Source: Cladophialophora immunda (lineage: Eukaryota; Ascomycota; Eurotiomycetes; Chaetothyriales; Herpotrichiellaceae). Taken from it: DNA of 64,000 bases. Under the pieces are notes generated by a model that saw only the letters and a program-made list of their open reading frames with translations, was not told the origin of the DNA and did no database searches. This document shows, piece by piece, positions 56,026-64,000 of this stretch. Each line of letters begins with the position of its first letter. Position 1 is the first letter of the stretch. The stretch covers positions 2,170,001-2,234,000 of the forward strand of contig NW_015622541.1 in assembly GCF_000835495.1 (NCBI RefSeq). Direction: 5' to 3'. The position numbers and the translations under genes were made by a program.

Positions 56026-56646
56026 ATGACTCAACGTCGAGCTTTAGTGTTGGTTGACCCTCTCAATGAGTTCTTACATCCTCAAGGCAAATTGTATCCG
56101 TTGCTGAAGGAGAGCCTCGACACAACAAATACTTTGGCCAACATTCGCCGGCTTGTAGAGGGTGCCCGGGCCGCGAACATCCCCATCTACTACGGCCTTC
56201 ATCAAATTACGAAAGATGACACCTACACCGGCTGGCTCCATATGCGAGCCTCGCACGTTCGCAACCGAGACAAGAAGACCTTCGCTGGCTGGGGGGCCGA
56301 GATCATCGAGGGATTGGAGCCCGACGTCAGCAATGGAGACGTGGTCGTGAGCAGGCATTGGAATGCCAGTTCTTTCCGCAACACGGATCTCGATTATCAG
56401 TTACGGCAAAGAGAGATACATCAGCTGGTCATGGCGGGCATGGTCGCAAATACCTGCCTCGAGGCCACGGCCAGAGAAGCCGTTGAGTTGGGCTATACAG
56501 TCACCATGCTCTCAGACTGCACCGGGGGCTTCAGCAACAAACTCAAGAAAGCCGGGGAGGTTGTGTGGCCGACGCTCTTCGAGGAAGTCCTCACTCTCAA
56601 ACAGTGGCTGGCGAAGATCAAGGACCAAAAAGAAGCAAACTTGTGA
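56026..56646 (+). CDS. Isochorismatase-like cysteine hydrolase
   Basis: 206 aa, single exon. Flavodoxin-like hydrolase of the isochorismatase/nicotinamidase superfamily. Catalytic Asp11 (LVDPLNEF) and Cys144 (ANTCLEATAR) with the preceding cis-peptide region GMVAN are present. At the site of the third triad member, usually Lys, the sequence is VVSRHWNASSF (Ser109-Arg110), so no lysine is seen. NTDLDYQLRQ follows as in fungal relatives. Substrate unknown. Could be secreted-effector-like in other fungi but has no signal peptide here. Confidence 0.85.
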   Translation: MTQRRALVLVDPLNEFLHPQGKLYPLLKESLDTTNTLANIRRLVEGARAANIPIYYGLHQITKDDTYTGWLHMRASHVRNRDKKTFAGWGAEIIEGLEPDVSNGDVVVSRHWNASSFRNTDLDYQLRQREIHQLVMAGMVANTCLEATAREAVELGYTVTMLSDCTGGFSNKLKKAGEVVWPTLFEEVLTLKQWLAKIKDQKEANL

Positions 56647-57352
56647 ATTGTGGGGGAAGCCGCCGGGCATACATGCATAGTAGCTCCCCTGTGCTTATGA
56701 GAAAACACAACGGCATTGACATGCCTTCAATGAGATGGTAGTTGTCCTCATTACTGCTTCATTTCTGCTGCTTGTTACCTTAAAATATCCTCAAGAATAA
56801 TCCGAGAAATCTTGGTTGCTCTGCTCTCAAGAGCCAGCTAAACTTACAGAACCTCCCTATCCCGCTTCTTTGAATCTACTACTTGTGAGATGCCTGGATC
56901 GCCTGTATAGCCGCGTGCAACAAAGAGGGGAAATGCCGGTGCCGATGAACAGCATTGATGCTTATAAATCAGTTGTTTCGACGGCACAGACGGCATCTTG
57001 GGCCAATTGGAGCCTGATTACCAATCGCTCTTGTGACAATCACAGACAAAGATGCCCTCCCTGTATGTACCGGTCACTTCCCTGATCTGCGATACTAATC
57101 GTTAACGACGCTTCACCGAGACTTTGCCGACCTGCACCGCATCAACGTCGTAACCGTTGCCGAACCGGTGTTTGAGCGGGCGAAGGGCACTTGCTAGAAT
57201 GTTAGTTAACAGGCTGTCAGGGCCGGGGGCTGGGTGTCGATTCATTGAATTCTTGGATTTCACGTCCCTGAACAGAAGCATACTTGGCACGGCAGCTGCA
57301 ACGCAGTCTCTAGGCGCACCGAAGGCTAGAAGGGCGTCAGTGCAGTTTCGCC
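56647..57352. other. Intergenic region
   Basis: 706 nt; promoter of the DHA1 MFS gene; no other gene seen. Confidence 0.5.
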
Positions 57353-59021
57353 ATGGACGTCAAGCCGCCTATCGCTGCGGGCCCGGATGACCAACAGCGA
57401 GATCAATGGAGCGACAGCCCTGCAAATCCGAACAATTGGAGCCTTTGCAAAAAGCTCTACCATACCAGCATCTGTGCGACATATGCCTTCACCATGTAGG
57501 CGCATCCAACCCCAGCCAATACGTTAGGATTGTCTAACCCCTGTCTCAGTACCTTCATGTCCTCGATCTACTCTTCCGGCTACAAGCAAGTCATGCAGAA
57601 ATACCATGTCTCGTCGACCGTATCCCTCCTGGGAGTGTCACTGTTTTGTCTCGGACTGGCTTTCGGACCGACCGTTGCGGCACCGTTGAGCGAGACAGTC
57701 GGCAGGCTGATCATCTACCGCCTCAGCCTGCCAATCGCCGCCCTGTTTCTGGTCGGTGCTGCGGTGTCGGACAGCCTTGCCTCGGTGCTCGTCTGCCGGT
57801 TCTTTGCCGGGTTCTTTGGGAGCCCTGCTTTGAGCGTGGGTGGCGGGACAGTTGCAGACATATGGGAGCCACGGTACAGGAACCGGGCCACCGCAGTTTT
57901 CGTCATGGCACCAAACCTGGGGCCGAGCTTGGGTATGTCTCGCAGTAGCGAGTTGACAATCTATCTGCTGATATGAGGGTGAAAATGCAGGTCCGGTCAT
58001 AGGCGGCTTCGTCCAAGAGCACAAAGGCTGGAGGTGGCTCGAATGGGTCTCTGTGTTCCTCGCACTGCTGACGTACATCTGGGCCTTGGGAATGTCCGAG
58101 ACGTACAAAAAGGCCATATTGAAAAAGGTGGAAAAGACACAGGTGGACGCGGATCCCGATGCCGCGGTGGAGTCTATCCAGACCTCTGATATTCTCAAGG
58201 CCGTCAAAGCCTGGATGTCGACCACCCTCGGCAGGCCTCTCGAGATGCAAGTGACCGAGCCGATCGTTCTTTTCCTTAGCCTTTACGTGGCCCTTAATTT
58301 CGGCATCTTGTACAACTTCTTCCCTGCGGTCCCTTGGTCCTTGTCTAGGACCTACGGCTTCGGTCAGGGCCAGTCAGGGCTCGCCTTTATTGCCATCACG
58401 ATTGGCTGCCTCTTGGCCACTGCCACGGGCGTCAGCATAGACTGGGTCCTGAGAAGAAAGCGGAAACTGGCTCGAGAGCCGCGTCCGAACCAGCTCGAAG
58501 ATATTCTCTGGCCGGCGATATTCGGCAGCGTTGGGATCCCGATCGGCCTGTTTTGGTTCGCGTGGACGGTCAGGAAGGATGTCCATTGGGCGAGTCCAGT
58601 CTGCGCACTGATCCCCTTCGCATGGGGCAATCTTTGTATCTTCGTAAGCAGACACTCTATCCGTGACGCTCGACAGAATCTGACATTCCTCTCTAGGCCT
58701 CGGCCATCAGTTACCTGGTCAACATCTACGGGCCTATGTTTGGTGCCTCGGCCACGGCCGCGAACGCGTTTGCGCGGTACGGGTTCGCGGCAGCTTTTCC
58801 TCTTTTTGCCGTGCAAAGTAAGTGTGTTCACAAATCGAAAAGACCAAGAAGGTTAATATTTGTTTTTTATTGCAGTGTATGAAACCCTAGGTACGGGTAA
58901 AGCCACCAGCATCTTAGGAGCGTGTTCTATCGCAATGGTTCCTATTCCCTGGGTCTTGTATAAATGGGGACCAAATATCCGCAGCCGGAGTCGCCGTGCG
59001 CTCTCCTTGAGTTCGCAATAG
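57353..59021 (+). CDS. MFS multidrug transporter, DHA1 type
   Basis: Drug:proton antiporter, 481 aa, 12 predicted membrane segments. Exons 57353-57495, 57550-57932, 57991-58643, 58697-58817 and 58876-59021. N-terminus SDSPANPNNWS is the usual entry motif (x-NP-NW). Then FMSSIYSSGY, GPTVAAPLSE, RFFAGFFGSPALSVGGGT, the proline-rich APNLGPSLGPVIGGF (antiporter motif C) formed by splice 2, and KGWRWLEW. The last exon holds the final helix. The central loop (about residues 220-270) is charged. Confidence 0.88.
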
Positions 59022-59680
59022 ACATAGATACTTGTATTTTCGGTTCTGCTGAGAGTTGACACCAGAAAAGATTCACTCACTGGTAGATAGAAGATTCTTC
59101 GTGTCGACTCAACGGAGTGATCATGCAGCTGCGCCATGCAGCCCCTTGTCGGGTGTGGATGCGGTTATTAGACGTGTTCAGAACGATCTGGTAAATAGAG
59201 GATGGGGAGCGAATGAAGAACAGTCATTTATTCTGAGGAGTTCGCCATCATTTCGTATTTAGAGGAGGGGTCGCACCGTGTTGCAAGGCTGCGCCCCTGA
59301 ACAGCTGTGGGATACAGGGCTGACTCAGCCAGGTTACCTAAGCATGCTCTGTCGAGTTTCCACGAGCTAGGTTTCTTCTGCATCGCTGTCCATGTCATTG
59401 GGGAGTTGAGAGAAAGATTCAATGTCTGGGCAGTGATTCAAAGAGACCTGGCTTCTACGAGGTTGGCAGCCGAACAAGAGGAGTACGAATACGACGCAAC
59501 TACACCCCTCCCGGCATAGTCTTGAATCGAAGCTGAAAACCCTGAACGTTGTCCGACCTCCGTGAGACCATCTTCTGAGGAAGCCTGAAAATCGAAGAAG
59601 TCGCCATTAAGAAAGGGACATATGTGTGAAACCTCCGGCTACTATCATCAGTTATCGCCTCCCAAAGGGTTACGGCAGCC
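59022..59680. other. Intergenic region
   Basis: 659 nt; 3' end of the MFS gene and promoter of the next gene. Nothing else seen. Confidence 0.5.
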
Positions 59681-60322
59681 ATGCCAGTCTCAACACGCCA
59701 ATCCGTGCGTCCCAAGCCCACGAAAGACCTGCCTTCATCCGACGTTGCGTCTCCGTCTCCAACTCCATCGTCGCCTATTTCGAGACTCTTAGAGATGAAC
59801 ACCTACAAGCTCACCACTCCACTCCTTGTCTTCTTCGCGACCACCCACACAATTGGCGGCCTCCTCCTCTCAAACGACTTTGGCGTGGAAGGCAACGCCC
59901 TTTTCTCCGCCATGCAGACCGTGAGCTTCGACTTCATGGGCAGCAGGAGGACCTTGCATGATTTCTACATGGGGTTCGGCCTAGGCGTCACCGTGTTTTT
60001 GTTCATGAGTGCGGCATTGTCGTGGGCCTTGAGCGTCTACTCTAGTCGCGCTGCCGCCGGCACGATGCTGCTTTCTTCCCCTCGGCGGGAGACGAAAGCA
60101 GAGGCGAGGAAGGTAGACGATGTCCACGGCAATATGGCAATCGGGAGTAAGAGCGACTTGAGTCTGGAGGAATTATTGAGCGCATTGAAGTGGATTCTGT
60201 TCCTCAGCAATTTCGCAAACATGCTACTTTGCTATGTGTACTTTTTCATTCCGCCCATGGTGGTGAGCACCGTGATCGCGGCGCTGTTAGGTTGGGAGTG
60301 CTTCAAGGACTGGGCATCCTGA
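59681..60322 (+). CDS. Four-helix integral membrane protein of unknown function
   Basis: 213 aa, single exon. N-terminal 38 residues are Ser/Pro-rich. Hydrophobic segments at about 44-64, 97-119, 167-185 and 186-205. Between helices 1 and 2 lies MGSRRTLHDFYMGFGLG, a conserved-looking HDFYMGFG motif. I do not recognise a named family with confidence. Met39 is an alternative start that would place helix 1 at the N-terminus. Confidence 0.7.
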   Translation: MPVSTRQSVRPKPTKDLPSSDVASPSPTPSSPISRLLEMNTYKLTTPLLVFFATTHTIGGLLLSNDFGVEGNALFSAMQTVSFDFMGSRRTLHDFYMGFGLGVTVFLFMSAALSWALSVYSSRAAAGTMLLSSPRRETKAEARKVDDVHGNMAIGSKSDLSLEELLSALKWILFLSNFANMLLCYVYFFIPPMVVSTVIAALLGWECFKDWAS

Positions 60323-61088
60323 TCACAGCGATCAGTGATGGTGAGATCTGGGGCCTTGTCAAAGGAGGAGACGGTATGTTGGAACGAGTCTCTGTCGGGT
60401 ACATTGTGGTGATATCGAATCGATCCGTCTCTACGAAGGGAAATGTCTGATCTCTGGCACTGGTGTGATACTCTTAACCTTCACAGTTCTTTTGTATCTG
60501 CACTGGTATGCTTTGCTTTTCTGTCGCGGTCTTCATTTCTAGGTTTGTGGGTGATGTTGAACTTATTTCGCCACCGCGCTTCAATACGGCGGCGACAGCA
60601 GGGAGACATACGCCTATACATCACCTGTGATGTTTTGCATTCCCGTCACAAGTCGGCATACTCCCGATTGGCCCCAAAGATTGAGAACAGATGAATACCG
60701 TCCATCCAGACGAGGGGAGATCGCCACCTTGGCTGACTTCGTCGACTGCTTCTTTTCACCGGGGCTCGGCATGGTGGGATGTGGAATGTCTTCCCGTAGG
60801 GCGATTGGCCTCGGGTGCCACCGTGAGCATTTTCAGTTTGGCCGAGCGAACCTAAAGAAAACTGACTCCCGAGCCGTGAGGGATTCCTAGCCCAGGTGGA
60901 CACCACCACTTCTAGCTCCAGAGCATCTACTCTCACTCGATGCGGGGTGCTGGAATTCTGGGGTTGGGTTGGCTAGCTACCTTCGCATAGTTTGGGGGCA
61001 AAGCCGAGAGGTTTCTCCTTCCGAAGACGCTTCACAGCAACTTGATAGACCACTTCCACTAGGTGTCTTCCCTGGCCCTGACGACAGT
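60323..61088. other. Promoter region of Zn2Cys6 regulator 2
   Basis: 766 nt without a recognisable gene. Confidence 0.5.
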
Positions 61089-63239
61089 ATGTCAGCCTCG
61101 CAACGACGCCCTCGCGATCGTGCCAGAGTCGTCTGCGAGAGGTGCCACATCCGAAAAGTGAGGGCGGGAGCTCAGGCGGTCTCTCACGACCATGCGCGCT
61201 GACGTTCGGCACAGGTGCGATGTGATCTCCAGGTGCAGCCCAGGGGAGTATGTGGCCAGTGCCAGAGAATCAACCAGGTCTGCAAGTATGTCATGTGTCC
61301 TCCAACTGAGCGACTGGAAACTGTTTTAGCTGATTGTTCCCTGCTGGCCACGCGACGACTATCGAATGCCGCTTCCTCCTACACGGTTGGTAACGGAATC
61401 TGCAACAACATCAATGGCAATCCATTCTCTTGACGAGTTGGCCATGCCGCCGTCAAAGCATAATACGATTGACCATGCCTCACTCACCACGACCTTCACT
61501 GCTCCCCCAGCTATGGCACAGCGGACCACAAATGGAACCGACTTGCCGCGACCGTCCACGACGGCAAGCCACCAGAGCTATCTTGGTGAACAGTCTCTCA
61601 TGTCGTACTCTTCTCCATCTGCCTCGGTTGCTCCAAGTCTCAACGACTCCTTCGCAGAGATTGTCAATGACGAATTCATGAAGGTCACTGGAGCCGCCTC
61701 GCTCCCACCGGAAAAGAGGGTGGAAGCGTACGCCGAGGCATTTTTCAAGTACGTCTATCACCGCATGGCCATCATCGATCGAAGTGACCTCCAGACGGAT
61801 CGTCCCTCCCTCTTGTTATCCCAGGCTCTGTGTCTAGTGGGGACGCTCCTCCGTCATCCACGGGGGACTTCGCCGCTCCATTCCGGGGAGATTTACTATG
61901 TCAGAGCAAAGACGTTGCTTTCGGTCAACCACGAGAGGGACCATCTCACGATCCTCAAATCATTATGCCTTTTGGCCTGCTGGAACGTCACGCCTGCCAC
62001 CATGGTCAGCCTAGATGGCTCGTGGCATTGGATTGGACTGGCAATTCGGCTGGCTCTTCAGATTGGCATCCACAAAGATGCAACATGTTCTCAGCTCCCT
62101 AATGCTGGCGTAGCCCGACGAATAGCCTGGTATCTCTTTGTACGCTGGTGGAATCCAATTGCACATGGGAGATGGTGCTGATTATCACAGTCTCAGGATA
62201 AATTCCAAACCGCATATTTTGGCCGGCCCATGTGTATGCAACCCAAGGACTTTGATGTCCGCCGTCTGCGTCTGGAGGATTTTGAGACTCCCGACGAGCA
62301 GGCGGAGATATTCATGGAATATACAAGACTTGCATCGATTTTAGGAGGCATGCTTGAAACTCAGAGGCCGGAATACGTTTCGTCAATGGACAAGGTACGT
62401 TACTTGAATACGCCGTCTGCTTCACATATCACCCATTACTTGTGGCGCCAAAGAGCACTTTCACTTGGAAAACCCAAAGCATGCGCTGTGTGCCCGGTGC
62501 AAAAGGACGTGGACAGAATTCATGAGCTGACCTGATGGCTCACCCACAGGATCTGGGCATCTTGGAATCGCTTCGCAATTGGGTGCATGAGCTCCCGCCA
62601 CACATACAGCTGTACGACACTCGCGGCCGCAAGGTCTACCGGCGAGACGTCTACGAGATCCACATCATCTACTTCGTCAACATCATCATGTTTCATCTGT
62701 GTGTACCCGCCGTGCGATCCACCGCCACATCGATTGCCGCCCTGGTGGCCTCATCGTGCCTGGCGCGCCTGTACGAGGAGATCGAGTGGCGAGACGACAT
62801 CAACTATTTCCTCTCGGTCCACCACTGGTACGTGATGGTCGCGTGCGTGCCGCAGGCCCACTACAGCGCCAGCCTCTACGACCCAGACAACCTCTGCACG
62901 GAGGAACTCAACATCTTCATCAAGATCCTGGAACAGATGCGCACCAAGTGGCCGGCGGTCGAAACCCTGCTGAAAAAGGTCGAGCGGCTGCGGCAGTCTC
63001 CGCTGGGGCAGATGGACAACGGCAGCGGGCACATGGGGACTCTCCAGGACGGCACCGCGAGCAGCGGGAGCGTGCCCATGTCCACGATTGCCGCGCTGTT
63101 CCCTTTCCCGAGCTCGGTGTGTCCGCGGATGGGCCTCCTGGAGGAAGACATTACGCAGCAGGGGGATTTCAGCCTCATAGCCGCCCAGGCATTCAGCGAT
63201 GAGGACTTAGACCGTTTCTTTGCGGAAATCATTCAATAG
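61089..63239 (+). CDS. Zn2Cys6 fungal transcription factor (2)
   Basis: About 590-610 aa. Firm exons are 61089-61157, 61215 onward, up to 62139, 62197-62394 and 62550-63239. Zinc cluster across intron 1: CERC, HIRKVRC, CGQC, RINQVC, spacing Cx2Cx6Cx9Cx2Cx6C. The structure after it is ambiguous. One model splices 61278-61329 (52 nt), which removes the canonical last Cys but supplies another. The other keeps it and splices 61390-61510 (586 aa). The fungal transcription factor domain runs from about EIVNDEFMKVTG onward (AEAFFKYVYHRMAIID, LLACWNV, WHWIGLAIRLALQIGIHKD, WYLF-DKFQTAYFGRP). Likely regulates the flanking MFS and hydrolase genes. Confidence 0.82.
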
Positions 63240-63469
63240 CAGAGTAGGCAGATTTCTGAATCCGGCGGTTTTTCATGCTCAAGCTTGTTGAGACAAAGGC
63301 TACAGTGACCTGATCTTTAGCCCCTGGCTCTCCTCCCTGCCGCCTGGTTTTGATTTCTGCAACCAGGTCATAATGCAGCTCATCTCCTACGAAGCTGCTT
63401 TGCTGCACTCCATACAAAGCCTATTGTTCCTTTCCTCTGCTATAGGAGTTGCCTACGGGAAGTGACGTC

Positions 63470-64000
63470 TCACAAAGTATATTGGAAGCCCTGCAGCTTC
63501 TCAATCACCATCTGGCCTGCTTTCGCATGACGATTGCACGCCGCGAAGTAGGCCACCATACCCGCAGTCAGACACATTGCCAGCAGATTACACCTGCATG
63601 CAGACCAACGTCAGTGAAGCGCTTCTTTTGCTGACAAGCAAGAAAAAAGGACCAACACGGTGGAGAGTGAGAGACTCACGCAATACAAGCCCACAGGCCA
63701 GGGATATATTCGGGCGCGTCCTGGGATCGGAACACCAGCGCACCGGCCACGCCACCGATGCCGCCGAAGCTGAGCAACATGGCGCTGCTCATGGCGCGCT
63801 TCCACTGGCCGCGGATGTTGTTGGCCAGCCAGGCCAGGACCGTGGGCACCGTGGCGTTACACCCGGCGGTGAGCAGGAAAACGCCAAAGTACATGACGCC
63901 GGGGGACTCGACCCAGCCCAACAAGGCGAGGCCCGTGATGGCGATGACGCTGTTGAAGAAGATCCAGGGGCTACGGATGTGGTATTTGTCGCCCAGCCAT
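63470..64000 (-). CDS. MFS permease, Dal5/allantoate-permease (ACS) type, 5' part beyond window
   Basis: Only the C-terminal part is visible. Last exon 63593-63470; intron 63679-63594; the preceding exon runs from 63680 past the right edge. Helices with GDKYHIRSPWIFF, GVFLLTAGCNATVPTVLAWL, NNIRGQWKRAM (typical of this anion:cation symporter branch), SFGGIGGVAGALVFRSQDAP and PGLWACIA-CNLLAMCL at the splice. The C-terminal tail ends in QGFQYTL. Such permeases import organic anions such as nicotinate, allantoate or pantothenate; the substrate is unknown here. Confidence 0.85.

Overview
The window is a 64-kb piece of a filamentous ascomycete (Pezizomycotina) nuclear genome. The evidence is short introns (about 50-120 nt) with canonical fungal splice sites in most genes, Zn2Cys6 regulators, fungal versions of Cho2, Uba2, Sen54, elongin C and Nbp35, and many P450, SDR and MFS genes. 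The density of accessory oxidoreductases would suit a black-yeast-like lineage (Chaetothyriales), but that placement is only a guess. I found no rRNA, tRNA, CRISPR array or intact transposon. About 34 protein genes are supported; one is cut by each window edge. Exon boundaries were worked out by hand from splice signals, reading frame and family conservation.

Layout. (1) Positions 1-12,700 are a housekeeping block: Nbp35 (partial), Cho2, Qng1, Uba2, elongin C and Sen54. (2) Positions 13,375-27,500 are accessory: a Dabb-GFA fusion, a class V aminotransferase of the Egt2-like type, an SDR, a P450, a second SDR, an aldo-keto reductase and a nine-exon Zn2Cys6 regulator. (3) Positions 28,067-52,700 are a dense metabolic cluster: FAH-family hydrolase, acetoacetyl-CoA synthetase, three SnoaL/NTF2-like proteins, an ABM monooxygenase, three SDRs, a cyclase-family metal hydrolase, a VOC dioxygenase-like protein, a phenol-hydroxylase-type flavoprotein, a Baeyer-Villiger monooxygenase, a P450 and a TRI12-type MFS exporter. 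(4) Positions 53,600-64,000 hold a PHD-finger/coiled-coil protein, an isochorismatase-like hydrolase, a DHA1 MFS pump, a four-helix membrane protein, a second Zn2Cys6 regulator and the end of a Dal5-like MFS permease.

Region 3 is the best candidate for an undescribed system. It has ring-hydroxylating, ring-cleaving, Baeyer-Villiger and C-C/ester-hydrolysing enzymes, an acyl-CoA ligase, an exporter and a nearby regulator. It has no polyketide, peptide or terpene synthase. This looks more like a catabolic or detoxification route for an aromatic or cyclic-ketone compound than like complete secondary-metabolite biosynthesis. The substrate cannot be read from sequence.

Oddities include four GC-AG introns within 17 kb, internal micro-exons of 14 and 18 nt, an acetoacetyl-CoA synthetase lacking its central ANL motif, an SDR with Cys in place of the catalytic Tyr, and a short motif shared by three cluster promoters.
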